DNA of 64,000 nucleotides from Blastococcus tunisiensis (lineage in GTDB: Bacteria; Actinomycetota; Actinomycetes; Mycobacteriales; Geodermatophilaceae). Below are positions 1 to 8,057 of the stretch, piece by piece. Position 1 is the first letter of the stretch. Every line of letters begins with the position of its first letter. The stretch covers positions 152,551 to 216,550 of the forward strand of contig NZ_FOND01000002.1 of NCBI RefSeq assembly GCF_900112815.1, read 5' to 3'. The notes below the pieces were generated by a model, which saw nothing but the letters and a program-made list of their open reading frames with translations, searched no databases and was not told the origin of the DNA. A program made the translations under genes and the position numbers.

Positions 1-69
1 GCGCTCGGCGCCGAGTGAGCGTGGCGCTCGGCGCCGAGTGAGCGTGGCGCTCGGCGCCGAGTGAGCGTG
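1..69. repeat. three tandem copies of a 23-bp palindromic repeat
   Basis: Three perfect head-to-tail copies of a 23-bp unit occupy the very start of the window, so more copies may lie outside it. Each unit contains the 12-bp perfect palindrome CTCGGCGCCGAG followed by TGAGCGTGGCG. The array ends about 15 bp beyond the stop of the minus-strand symporter gene, so it could act as a terminator or be a variable-number repeat. Confidence 0.9.
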
Positions 70-83
70 GCCGGGCGCCGGGC

Positions 84-1589
84 TCAGCCCGTGCGCTCGG
101 CCACCGGCAGGATCTCCCCGCTCTCGAGCCGGCGGCGGTAGCCGTAGATCTCCCGCTTCACGACCCCGGCCATGAGGTAGAGCCCGAGGATGTTGGGCAG
201 CGCCATCAGGAAGATCATGCTGTCGGAGAAGCCGATGACCGCGTCCAGCGCCGACGAGGCGCCGATGACGACGAACACGCAGAAGATGAACTTCCAGGTG
301 CGGTCCACCAGCATCGACTCGCCGAAGAGGTAGGTCGCCGCCTTCAGCCCGTAGTAGCTCCAGGCCAGCATCGTCGAGTAGGCGAACAGGATCACCGCCA
401 CCGCCAGCACGAGCGGGAACCAGCCGACGACCGTCTCGAACGCCGCGGACGTGGTCTGCACCCCTGGAGCGCTGGAGTCGTCGGCGTAGGTGCCGGTGAT
501 GACGATCGCCAGCGCAGTCATCGTGCAGATGACCACGGTGTCGATGAACGGCTCGAGGACGGCGACGTGGCCCTCGGTGGCCGGCTCCTCGGTCTTGACC
601 GCCGAGTGGGCGATCGCCGCCGACCCGAGCCCGGCCTCGTTGCTGAACGCGGCCCGCCGGAAGCCCTGGATGAGGACGCCGACGATGCCGCCGAACCCGG
701 CCTCCGGGGAGAAGGCCTGGGAGACGATCGCCCACAGCGCCTCGGGGACGTCGGAGAGGTTGACGACCAGCACCGTCAGGCAGGCGAGCACGTAGAAGAC
801 CGCCATGAAGGGCACCAGCTTGTCGGTGACCCGCGCGATGCTGCGGATGCCGCCGATGATCACTGCGCCGACCAGCAGCGCCAGCACCAGACCGAAGATC
901 GCGCCGGCGGCGCCGCCACCGAGCGGCCCGTCGTCCCCGCCGGTCACCGACTGCGCCTGGCTGAAGGCCTGGTTGGCCTGGAACATGTTGCCGCCGCCGA
1001 CGGCCCCGCCGAGGGTGAAGATGCAGAACAGGACGGCGAGCACCTTGCCGAGCGTGCCCATGCCCTTCTCGGCCAGCCCCCGGCTCAGGTACCACATCGG
1101 CCCGCCGGAGACCCGGCCGTCGGCGTAGACGTTGCGGTACTTGACGCCCAGCGTGCACTCGACGCCCTTGGTGCACATGCCGACCAGCCCGGCGACGATC
1201 ATCCAGAGCGTCGCGCCCGGTCCGCCGAGCGAGATCGCCACGGCGACGCCGGCGATGTTGCCCAGGCCGACCGTGCCCGACACCGCGGTGGCCAGCGCCT
1301 GGAAGTGGGTGACCTCGCCGGCGTCCCGGGGGTCGTCGTACCGCCCGCGGATCAGCTGGATCGCGTGCGTGAACGCCCGGAACTGGAAGCCGCGCAGGTA
1401 GATCGTGAAGAAGAAGCCGGCGACGACCAGCCACACCACGATCAGCGGGAGCTCGACGCCCTCGTCGATGAAGTCGAGGGGGATCGCGAAGAAGACGATC
1501 GAGACGATGAAGTCGGAGATCGGGGCGAAGAAGCTGTCGACCTGCTCGTCGAACGACGCGGCGAGCACGGTGGCCGGGGCGGTGTCCAT
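84..1589 (-). CDS. alanine/glycine:cation symporter family (AGCS) protein
   Basis: A 501-residue multi-pass inner-membrane carrier of the AGCS family, which imports alanine or glycine with Na+ (or H+). Family hallmarks visible are GTVGLGNIAGVA around residues 104-115 and the conserved AFSNEAGLGSA block in the second half, with about ten hydrophobic helices between. The start chosen is the ATG at 1589, because the family-like sequence begins there and it overlaps the stop of the upstream stress-protein gene (TGATG), indicating translational coupling. A longer in-frame start 111 bases upstream would lie inside that gene and adds only arginine/proline-rich sequence. Substrate and coupling ion cannot be read from the sequence. 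Confidence 0.9.
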   Translation of the reverse strand: MDTAPATVLAASFDEQVDSFFAPISDFIVSIVFFAIPLDFIDEGVELPLIVVWLVVAGFFFTIYLRGFQFRAFTHAIQLIRGRYDDPRDAGEVTHFQALATAVSGTVGLGNIAGVAVAISLGGPGATLWMIVAGLVGMCTKGVECTLGVKYRNVYADGRVSGGPMWYLSRGLAEKGMGTLGKVLAVLFCIFTLGGAVGGGNMFQANQAFSQAQSVTGGDDGPLGGGAAGAIFGLVLALLVGAVIIGGIRSIARVTDKLVPFMAVFYVLACLTVLVVNLSDVPEALWAIVSQAFSPEAGFGGIVGVLIQGFRRAAFSNEAGLGSAAIAHSAVKTEEPATEGHVAVLEPFIDTVVICTMTALAIVITGTYADDSSAPGVQTTSAAFETVVGWFPLVLAVAVILFAYSTMLAWSYYGLKAATYLFGESMLVDRTWKFIFCVFVVIGASSALDAVIGFSDSMIFLMALPNILGLYLMAGVVKREIYGYRRRLESGEILPVAERTG

Positions 1590-2032
1590 CAGGGCACCAC
1601 CAGGACGGGCACCGACGAGAGCTGGATCAGGCTGCCGGGGGTCGACCCGAAGAGCAGGGTGCGCACCCGGCTCTGGCCGACCCGGCCGACCGTGATCCAC
1701 GCGGCGTCGTGCTCGCGGGCCAGGGCGACCAGGGTCTCGGCCGGATGCCCGTGCCGGACCACCCCCTCGACGTCGATGTCACCGTCCGCCGAGAGCCGGG
1801 CGACGACGGGGTCGAGCACCCGCTCCTGGGCCGCCGCCACCTCCCGGGCCTTGTCGACCGACCGGCGTTCGTTGTCCTCGTTCGTGGTGATGGCGTACGG
1901 CGACCAGGGGACGACGCAGGCCAGGACGAGTCTGAGGTCGTGCCGACGGGCGGCTTCGGCCCCGGCATCGGCGGCGCGCACGCTCGCCTCACTGCCATCG
2001 AGCCCTACGACGATGGACGAGGACACGGGCAT
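1589..2032 (-). CDS. universal stress protein (UspA family)
   Basis: A 147-residue single-domain UspA-type protein. The N-terminal beta strand and GLDGSEAS turn are typical, and the C-terminal ATP-binding signature is complete: GRVG followed by nine residues and then GS (G-2x-G-9x-G-S). This suggests a nucleotide-binding cytosolic stress protein rather than a non-binding UspA. Its stop overlaps the start of the downstream AGCS symporter (TGATG), so the two are probably co-translated; a Usp domain paired with a transporter often has a modulatory role, but that is inference here. Confidence 0.9.
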   Translation of the reverse strand: MPVSSSIVVGLDGSEASVRAADAGAEAARRHDLRLVLACVVPWSPYAITTNEDNERRSVDKAREVAAAQERVLDPVVARLSADGDIDVEGVVRHGHPAETLVALAREHDAAWITVGRVGQSRVRTLLFGSTPGSLIQLSSVPVLVVP

Positions 2033-2214
2033 CTCCCGAGGGCCGCCGGATGTTGCGGGACAAGCTATCGACGTGGGGTCGTCCTGGCGACCCCAGACCG
2101 TGCGAGCTGTCCGAGCGGTCCGCCGGATGAGCAGCGGGTCACGCCACGCCGCGCCCGGGCCGGCGCCCGCCGTGGCGGGGAATCGCCCGGCGCCGTTCCG
2201 GGAACCCGTCGGGC

Positions 2215-2403
2215 ATGAGCATCCTCGGCAGGCTGATGGGTACCGCAGGGAACGCCGCCCGCGGGGGCCGTGCGACGGCCCGCCGCGGACGGGGCACGGG
2301 GCGTCCGGCCACGGGCCGGGGGATGGGGCGCGGTCGTACGGCGGCCCCCTCCTCGGCCGGGGGCATCGGGCGCCTGGTCCGGGGCGTGCTGCGCCGCCGG
2401 TGA
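2215..2403 (+). CDS. possible small basic Gly/Arg-rich protein
   Basis: A 62-residue open frame starting at ATG 2215, rich in Gly, Arg and Ala. It has short hydrophobic patches at both ends (SILGRLMG and GIGRLVRGVLRRR), so it might be an amphipathic nucleic-acid- or membrane-associated peptide. Nearly all codons end in G or C, as in neighbouring real genes. No clear Shine-Dalgarno sequence precedes it. It lies between two minus-strand genes (usp and cobS). I do not recognise a family; it may equally be non-coding. Confidence 0.4.
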   Translation: MSILGRLMGTAGNAARGGRATARRGRGTGRPATGRGMGRGRTAAPSSAGGIGRLVRGVLRRR

Positions 2404-2446
2404 GGAGCCGCCCGTCGGGCGGGCGCCGGAGGGTGGCGCGGGACGG

Positions 2447-3193
2447 CTAGAGCGCGGACGCGGCGACGAGGAGGGTGGCCGTCTCGCCCATGGCGCCCAT
2501 CACGTCGCCGGTCACGCCGCCCAGTCGTCGGCGGGCCAGCCGGAGCAGCAGCTCGGCCGCCAGCAGTCCGGCCAGGGCGCTGCCCACGAGGGCGGCGGCG
2601 GACGCGGGGTCGGCCGCGGCCTGGGCGGCCAGCAGGCCGAGGACGACGACCAGCCACCCGGTGAACCACGGCACGGAGACGGTGCCGGCCACCAGCGAGC
2701 CGAGCGCCGACCCGTCCGCCGTCGCGACGCCGGGCAGCCCGGTGCGCGCCATCGCCACCCGGGCGACCACCACCGCGGCCCAGAGCGCCGGCCAGCCGTG
2801 CGGCGTCTCCAGCAGGGTGGCGGCGCAGGCCACCTGCAGCAGCAGCGTCAGGACCAGCGCGACGACACCGAAGGGCCCGATGTCGCTCTGGTGCATGACC
2901 TGCAGGGCGCGCTCCCGGCCCCGGAGCGGGCCCAGCCCGTCCGCGGTGTCGGCCAGCCCGTCCAGGTGGAGCCCGCGCGTGAGCACCGCCAGGGCGGCGA
3001 CGCCGAGCACCGCGCCGGCCAGCGGGGAGACCCACCGGTCGCCCAGGACCGCGAGCCCGGTCGCGGCGCCGCCGAGGACCAGCCCGACCAGCGGCGCCCA
3101 CGGCAGCACGCCCCGGGTCGAGCCGGCGGCGGCCGCGGGCACCGGCAGCACGGTGAGCAGCGCGGCGGACTCCAGCGGACCGGTGAGCCTCAT
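2447..3193 (-). CDS. cobS: adenosylcobinamide-GDP ribazoletransferase (cobalamin synthase)
   Basis: A 248-residue polytopic membrane enzyme that joins adenosylcobinamide-GDP and alpha-ribazole (or its phosphate), a final step of vitamin B12 nucleotide-loop assembly. The family motif GLHLDGLADTADGLG is present near residues 77-91, followed by the conserved HQSDIGPFG segment and alternating hydrophobic helices. Length is typical. The start is ATG 3193, 10 bases downstream of the stop of a histidine-phosphatase gene on the same strand, so the two probably form a small cobalamin-assembly operon. No cobalamin riboswitch was recognised upstream. Confidence 0.93.
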   Translation of the reverse strand: MRLTGPLESAALLTVLPVPAAAAGSTRGVLPWAPLVGLVLGGAATGLAVLGDRWVSPLAGAVLGVAALAVLTRGLHLDGLADTADGLGPLRGRERALQVMHQSDIGPFGVVALVLTLLLQVACAATLLETPHGWPALWAAVVVARVAMARTGLPGVATADGSALGSLVAGTVSVPWFTGWLVVVLGLLAAQAAADPASAAALVGSALAGLLAAELLLRLARRRLGGVTGDVMGAMGETATLLVAASAL

Positions 3194-3203
3194 CCGGCGG
3201 AAC

Positions 3204-3755
3204 TCACGCGAGCAGCTCCAGCCGGGTGATCGTGCCGTTGTGCGGCGTGACCGCCGGCATCGCGTCGGGGCCCAGGCCGGCCACCACCGCCTGGGCCGCG
3301 CGGATGGTGTCCCCGTGGGTGACGAGGGCCACCACGTCGGCGGGGGGCTCGGCCGAGAGGTCCTTGAGGAAGGCCGCCACCCGCGCGTGCAGCTCCGCCA
3401 GGCTCTCCCCGCCGGCCGCTGCCCAGTGCGGATCGGTCCAGTCGACGACGTCCCACAGCTCCCGGGACGGCCGTCCCTCCAGCTCGCCGTACCCCTGCTC
3501 GCGCAGGGCCGGAGTGGTGACCACCGGCAGGCCCGTCGCGGCGGCGCAGTGCTCGGCGGTCTGCACGGCGCGGAGGAGGTCGCTGGAGATCAGCGCGCCG
3601 GGTCCGAGCCCGGCCAGTTCGGTGGCGGCGGCCGCGGCCTGGGCGTGCCCGGTCGGGGTGAGCGGGACGTGCCCGGTCTGTCCCTGCATGAGGCCGGCGA
3701 CGTTCCACTCGCTCTGTCCGTGGCGGACGAGCAGCAGCGTGAGGGGTCGGGACAT
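3204..3755 (-). CDS. histidine phosphatase family protein, likely alpha-ribazole phosphatase
   Basis: A 183-residue phosphoglycerate-mutase-like phosphatase. The catalytic LVRHGQSEWN motif is at residues 9-18 and the second catalytic His lies in VTHGDTIR near the C-terminus; the conserved EQGYGELEG segment carries the acidic catalytic residue. MSMEG-type relatives annotated MSMEG4193-like belong here. Position directly upstream of cobS suggests it dephosphorylates alpha-ribazole-5'-phosphate (CobC role), but the superfamily is promiscuous and the assignment rests on context. Start is ATG 3755. Confidence 0.82.
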   Translation of the reverse strand: MSRPLTLLLVRHGQSEWNVAGLMQGQTGHVPLTPTGHAQAAAAATELAGLGPGALISSDLLRAVQTAEHCAAATGLPVVTTPALREQGYGELEGRPSRELWDVVDWTDPHWAAAGGESLAELHARVAAFLKDLSAEPPADVVALVTHGDTIRAAQAVVAGLGPDAMPAVTPHNGTITRLELLA

Positions 3756-3818
3756 GGCAGGGGGAGAGTAGGCGAGGGCCGTGCGGGCGCCGCCGCGCCG
3801 CCTCGTACCGTCGTCCCC

Positions 3819-4613
3819 GTGAGCATCCCCCTGCGCCCCGGTGCGGCCCCGGCCCCGGCCGCGCCGCGCTCGTCCGCGCCCGACCCGCTGGCCCCGCTGC
3901 TCGACCTGCCCGGGGTGCGCGAGGCCGCGGACGCCGCCCGCGCCGGCATCGACCGGCTGCTCCGGCACAAGGTGCTCCGGCGGGAGTCGGCGGGGGTCAG
4001 CACCGAGTCCGCCCTGCGCGGGGCACGGGCGTCGGCGGCGCTGGAGGGAGCGGACGTGCCGCTCGCCGAGCTGCGGGCCGGCGACGTCACCGACCCGGTC
4101 GTGCAGGGAGCGCTCCGGGTGTCGGCCGGTCTGGGGGCCATGGTGGAGACGTGGCCCCGGGCACCCGGTCAGGTGCTCGCCCGGTTGCACGTGCTCGCCG
4201 CGACCGACCTCGCCGATCCCGCCGCGCTCGGCCGGCCGGCCGCCCACGCCGGGCCACGGCTGTCGGGGCTGATCGCGCTGATCACCGGCCCGACGACGCT
4301 CCCCGCGGTGCTCGTCGCCGCGCTGGTGCACGGCGAACTGGCCGCGCTGGCGCCGTTCGGCACCTCCGACGGCGTCGTGGCACGCGGCGCGGGTCGCCTC
4401 ACCGGAATCGCCCGCGGCCTGGACCCCAAGGCCGTGTCCGTGCCCGAGGTCGGGTTCGCCGAGCTGGGCCGCGAGGCCTACGGCTCGGCGCTGGCCGGCT
4501 ACGCGTCGGGCACGGAGGCCGGCGTGGCGGGCTGGCTGGTGCACTGCTGCCGGGCCACCGAGCACGGCGCGCTCGAGGGGCTGGCCATCTGCGAGAGCCT
4601 GCTGCGCGGCTGA
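3819..4613 (+). CDS. Fic-like protein with degenerate active site (Rv3662c-like)
   Basis: A 264-residue protein starting at GTG 3819, divergent from the phosphatase gene. It resembles the conserved actinobacterial family found just upstream of the HAD/ssd/tad locus (M. tuberculosis Rv3662c), often mislabelled oxidoreductase. The N-terminal part contains ESALRGARASAALEGADV, like the helix bearing the SxxxEG inhibitory region of Fic proteins. Near residues 175-192 is LAPFGTSDGVVARGAGRL, aligning with the Fic loop HPFx(D/E)GNGRxxR but with the catalytic His replaced by Ala and GNGR not intact. It is probably not an active AMP-transferase; function unknown. Confidence 0.7.
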   Translation: MSIPLRPGAAPAPAAPRSSAPDPLAPLLDLPGVREAADAARAGIDRLLRHKVLRRESAGVSTESALRGARASAALEGADVPLAELRAGDVTDPVVQGALRVSAGLGAMVETWPRAPGQVLARLHVLAATDLADPAALGRPAAHAGPRLSGLIALITGPTTLPAVLVAALVHGELAALAPFGTSDGVVARGAGRLTGIARGLDPKAVSVPEVGFAELGREAYGSALAGYASGTEAGVAGWLVHCCRATEHGALEGLAICESLLRG

Positions 4614-4650
4614 GCTGCACGCGCGCGGCCGGTCGCGAAGACTGGCCGGC

Positions 4651-5619
4651 ATGGACCACCTCGACGTCGACGGGCTCGGACCGGTCAGCCGCATCGGCCT
4701 GGGCACGTGGCAGTTCGGCTCCCGGGAGTGGGGCTACGGCGACAGCTATGCCGACCGCGCCGCCCTCGACATCGTCCGGCGGGCCCGCGAGCTGGGCATC
4801 ACGCTGTTCGACACCGCCGAGGTCTACGGCTTCGGCCGCAGCGAGCGCATCCTCGGCGAGGCGCTCGGGCACGAGCGCGACGAGGTCGTCGTCGCCAGCA
4901 AGATCTTCCCGGTCGCGCCGTTCCCGCCGGTCGTGCGGCGCCGGTGGGCCGGCAGCGCCCGGCGGCTCGGGCTCGACCGCATCCCGCTCTACCAGGTGCA
5001 CCAGCCCAACCCGGTCGTCCCCGACGCGGTGACCATGCCCGCCTTCCGCCGGCTGCTCGACGAGGGCGGGATCGGTGCCGCGGGCGTGTCGAACTACTCC
5101 CTGGCCCGGTGGCGGGCGGCCGACGCCGCCCTGGGCGCGCCGGTGGTGAGCAACCAGGTGCAGTTCTCCCTCGCGCGCGCCGGCCCGCTGGAGGACCACG
5201 TGCCCTTCGCCGAGCGGGAGAACCGGCTGGTGATCGCCTACAGCCCGCTCGCGCAGGGCCTGCTCGGCGGGCGGTACGGCGTCGACCACCGGCCGGGCGG
5301 CGTCCGGGCGGTCAACCCGCTGTTCGGCACCGAGAACCTGCGCCGGGTCGCCCCGCTGCTGGACCTGGTGCGGGAGGTGGCCGACGCCCACGACGCGACG
5401 CCCGCGCAGATCGCGCTGGCCTGGCTGATCGGGCTGCCGCGGGTGGTGGTGATCCCCGGCGCCTCCAGCGTGGCGCAGCTGGAGGCGAACGCGGCCGCGG
5501 CGGGCGTCGCGCTGCGTCCCGACGAGCAGGCGGCCCTCACCGCGGCGGCCAGGGCGTTCCGGCCGGTGTCGGCCGGCCGGACCCTCGTCGACCGCGTCCG
5601 GGAGCGCCTCGGGGGCTGA
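4651..5619 (+). CDS. aldo/keto reductase family oxidoreductase
   Basis: A 322-residue (alpha/beta)8-barrel NADP(H)-dependent reductase. The N-terminal GLGTWQFG strand, the catalytic Asp/Tyr pair in FDTAEVYGFGRSE, the Lys in VVASKIF and the His in YQVHQPN are all present, as is the C-terminal cofactor-binding VIPGASSVAQLEAN. Overall it resembles YajO/Tas-type general aldo/keto reductases; the natural substrate cannot be deduced. It begins 38 bases after the Fic-like gene. The NADPH-binding and catalytic tetrad residues appear complete, so it should be active. Confidence 0.88.
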   Translation: MDHLDVDGLGPVSRIGLGTWQFGSREWGYGDSYADRAALDIVRRARELGITLFDTAEVYGFGRSERILGEALGHERDEVVVASKIFPVAPFPPVVRRRWAGSARRLGLDRIPLYQVHQPNPVVPDAVTMPAFRRLLDEGGIGAAGVSNYSLARWRAADAALGAPVVSNQVQFSLARAGPLEDHVPFAERENRLVIAYSPLAQGLLGGRYGVDHRPGGVRAVNPLFGTENLRRVAPLLDLVREVADAHDATPAQIALAWLIGLPRVVVIPGASSVAQLEANAAAAGVALRPDEQAALTAAARAFRPVSAGRTLVDRVRERLGG

Positions 5620-5632
5620 GGGGACCGGCCGG

Positions 5633-5659
5633 CCTCCCGGCAGGGAACCGTCCGGGAGG
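5633..5659. terminator. bidirectional hairpin between aldo/keto reductase and small membrane protein genes
   Basis: An 8-bp perfect stem CCTCCCGG/CCGGGAGG with an 11-nt loop lies in the 46-bp gap between two convergent genes. It has no U-tract, as is usual for high-GC actinobacterial terminators. Confidence 0.55.
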
Positions 5660-5665
5660 GGCGGG

Positions 5666-5950
5666 TCAGCGGGGGGAGAGGAGGAAGCCGGCGGCACAGG
5701 TGAGCACGACCCCGCACGCGCCGGCCGCCGCGGCGACCAGCCAGCCGTCCGTGAGCGCGGCCGCGGCCGCCGCGGCCAGCACCGAGAGCCACGGCCCGGA
5801 CAGCGACAGGAACAGCCCGACGCGGCCCACGGCCGAGCGGCGCCGCGGTGCGGCACGGGTGGACTGGCCGAACAGCACCGCTGCCACGCAGACGGCCAGG
5901 GCGGCCAGCCAGGCGAGCACCACGGTGAGCACGTCGGCAGGATGTCCCAC
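5666..5950 (-). CDS. small membrane protein
   Basis: A 94-residue very hydrophobic protein with three likely transmembrane helices (about residues 7-27, 44-63 and 67-90), the first two separated by an Arg-rich cytoplasmic loop (STRAAPRRRSA). Start is GTG 5950. It lies 64 bases downstream of the HAD phosphatase gene on the same strand and could be co-transcribed. No family recognised; function unknown. Confidence 0.6.
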   Translation of the reverse strand: MGHPADVLTVVLAWLAALAVCVAAVLFGQSTRAAPRRRSAVGRVGLFLSLSGPWLSVLAAAAAAALTDGWLVAAAAGACGVVLTCAAGFLLSPR

Positions 5951-6014
5951 GCCGCGGTGCCGGGGGAGGTGCCCCGCCGGGGTCGTGGTTCGGGCCGTGA
6001 CCCGGCAGGAGGTG

Positions 6015-6863
6015 TCAGGCCCCGCGGCGCCGGCGGCGGCCGCTCAGCGGGGCCGGGTCGCCGACGGGCGACAGCCCGGCCCGCAGCGCCCGGTGACGGG
6101 CGTACCAGGCCAGGCCGACGACCGCGGCACCGACGCCCACCGCGGCACCGGTGACCACCGGCGCGGGGGGAGCGGAGAACCTGGCCCGCATGCTGACCGG
6201 CCGGGTGAACTGCAGGACCGGCCAGCCGTTCTGGAGCGCCGCCTTGCGCAGCCCGCGGTCGGGGTTGACGGCCGTCGGGTGCCCGACCGCCGAGAGCATC
6301 GGCAGATCGGTGATGGAGTCGCTGTAGGCGTAGCAGTCGGCCAGGTCGTAGCCGCCCTCCGCGGCCACCCGGCGCATCGCCTCGGCCTTGTTCTCGCCGT
6401 AGGCGTAGAACCCGATCTCGCCGGTGTAGCGGCCGTCCTCCACCACCATCCGGGTGGCCACCACCCGGTCGACACCGAGCATCTCGCCGATCGGCTCGAC
6501 CATCTCCGCGCCGCTGCTGGAGACGATCACGATCTCCCGGCCGGCGGCCCGGTGCTCCTCGATGAGGTCGGCCGCCTCCGCGTAGACCAGCGGATCGACG
6601 ATCTCGTGCAGGGTCTCGCGGACGATGTCCTGCACGGTCGCGGCGTCCCAGCCGGTCACCATGGTGGTGAGCTGGGCGCGCAGCCGCTCCATCTGCTGGG
6701 CGTCGGCGCCGGCGCGGGAGAAGACCAGCTGCGCGTAGGCGGTCGTGAGCACGGCACGGCGGTTGATCAGCCCACCGTGGAAGAACGGCCGGCCGAACGC
6801 CAGGGTGCTGGACTTGGCGATGACCGTCTTGTCCAGGTCGAAGAACGCCGCTGCGCGGGTCAC
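6015..6863 (-). CDS. HAD-IB family phosphatase (SerB-like, membrane-anchored)
   Basis: A 282-residue HAD-superfamily IB hydrolase. Motif I FFDLDKTVI (nucleophile Asp and acid Asp) is near the N-terminus, motif II is IVIVSSSG, and motif III/IV are KAEAMRRVA and YSDSITDLPML. A hydrophobic helix near residues 215-235 followed by an Arg-rich tail suggests C-terminal membrane association. The family (TIGR01490) commonly sits next to the ssd/tad locus in actinobacteria, as here. The start chosen is GTG 6863 directly before the catalytic domain; a longer frame reaching 6920 adds 19 atypical residues. Substrate unknown; phosphoserine or lysophospholipid head groups are possibilities. Confidence 0.88.
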   Translation of the reverse strand: MTRAAAFFDLDKTVIAKSSTLAFGRPFFHGGLINRRAVLTTAYAQLVFSRAGADAQQMERLRAQLTTMVTGWDAATVQDIVRETLHEIVDPLVYAEAADLIEEHRAAGREIVIVSSSGAEMVEPIGEMLGVDRVVATRMVVEDGRYTGEIGFYAYGENKAEAMRRVAAEGGYDLADCYAYSDSITDLPMLSAVGHPTAVNPDRGLRKAALQNGWPVLQFTRPVSMRARFSAPPAPVVTGAAVGVGAAVVGLAWYARHRALRAGLSPVGDPAPLSGRRRRRGA

Positions 6864-6989
6864 GAGGCACGACTCTAAGTGGAGCCGACCACCGTGGCGG
6901 AGGCCGCGCGCCGTCCACACCCGTTCGGGTCATCCACAGTTCTCCTCCCGTTCTGGCACTCCTTGCCCACGGCGGCGTGAGGTCGGGGC

Positions 6990-8057
6990 GTGTCGACCTC
7001 ACGCCCACCCGCCCGGCCCCTCGTCGTCAGCACCGACGAGCGCCTCCTCGACGACCTCCTCCGGCTGCTGGCCACCGCCGGCGCCGAGGTGGAGCTCGCG
7101 ACCGGCGGCCCCGCGCTGCGCCGGGCGCACCGGCAGGCGCCGCTGGTCCTGATCGGCGCCGACGCGCTGCGCTCCGGTGCGCTGCGCGCGCTGCCACGCC
7201 GTCCGGGCGTCGTCGTGGTGGCCGATGGCGACCTGCCGGCGGCCGACTGGGCAGCGGCCGTGGAGATCGGGGCGGAGCGGGTGGCCGTGCTGCCCGCCGA
7301 CGAGTCGTGGCTGCTCGCGCGCTGCACCGCCGCGGTCCGCGATCCGGTCGAGCGGGGCCGGCTGGTCGTGGTGGGGGGCTCGTGCGGTGGTGCCGGCGCC
7401 AGCACCGTCGCGGCCGCCGTGGCGTTGGTCGCCGCCCCGGGGGTGACGCTCGTCGACGTCGATCCGTGGGGTGCGGGCCTGGACCTGCTGCTCGGGGCCG
7501 AAGGAGCCGACGGGCTGCGCTGGCCCGACCTGGCGGGGCTGCGCGGCCGGGTCGCGGGCGATGCGCTCCTGGCCGCCCTGCCCGAGGTGGGTGGCGTGTC
7601 GGTCCTCGCCGCGGCCCGGTCGTCGCCGCACCCGGTCCCGGCCGAGGCCCTCGAGGCGGTCGTGGACGCCGCCTGCGCGATCGGCTGCCCGGTCGTGGTC
7701 GACGTGCCGCGCGGTGCCGGGGAGGCGGCGCTCGCGGTCGCCGCGGGGGCCGACCTGGCAGTGCTGGTGGTCCCGGCCCGGTTGCGGTCTGCCACGGCCG
7801 CCCGGTTGCTGGTCGAGGCCGACGACTCGGTGTGGGCCGGCGCGCGGCTGGTCACCCGCCCGGTGCCGGGGGGACTGTCCCGGGAGGAGGTCGCCGACCT
7901 CGTCGGGCGGCCGGTGCTCGCCGAGCTGGCCCACGACCGGAGTGCCGTGCCCCGGGCCGAGCGCGGCGAGCCACCGCTGGTGACGGCCCGCTCCCCGTTC
8001 GGCGTGGTGGCGCGGCGGGTCCTGGCCGCGCTGCCGTCCCGGGGTGGGCAGCCGTGA
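6990..8057 (+). CDS. ssd: septum-site-determining-like / TadZ-CpaE-like ATPase
   Basis: A 355-residue two-domain protein. Residues 1-115 look like a degenerate receiver-type domain and residues 124-345 like a MinD/ParA-type ATPase. The P-loop is atypical: GGSCGGAGAST at 129-139, lacking the usual conserved Lys, as in other actinobacterial Ssd proteins. By analogy with TadZ/CpaE it would place the Tad secretion machine at a cell site, and in mycobacteria Ssd affects septation. It is the first gene of the tad cluster and overlaps tadA by 4 bases (GTGA). Start GTG 6990. Confidence 0.85.
   Translation: MSTSRPPARPLVVSTDERLLDDLLRLLATAGAEVELATGGPALRRAHRQAPLVLIGADALRSGALRALPRRPGVVVVADGDLPAADWAAAVEIGAERVAVLPADESWLLARCTAAVRDPVERGRLVVVGGSCGGAGASTVAAAVALVAAPGVTLVDVDPWGAGLDLLLGAEGADGLRWPDLAGLRGRVAGDALLAALPEVGGVSVLAAARSSPHPVPAEALEAVVDAACAIGCPVVVDVPRGAGEAALAVAAGADLAVLVVPARLRSATAARLLVEADDSVWAGARLVTRPVPGGLSREEVADLVGRPVLAELAHDRSAVPRAERGEPPLVTARSPFGVVARRVLAALPSRGGQP

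Noticed and set aside
1-69. CRISPR-like array at the window start
   Set aside because: The copies are contiguous without spacers.
2447-3755. Cobalamin riboswitch near cobS
   Set aside because: No conserved B12-box sequence was recognised upstream of either minus-strand gene.
6990-8057. Missing P-loop Lys in Ssd as a novelty
   Set aside because: Other actinobacterial Ssd proteins share the deviant GGxGAS loop, so it is a family trait.
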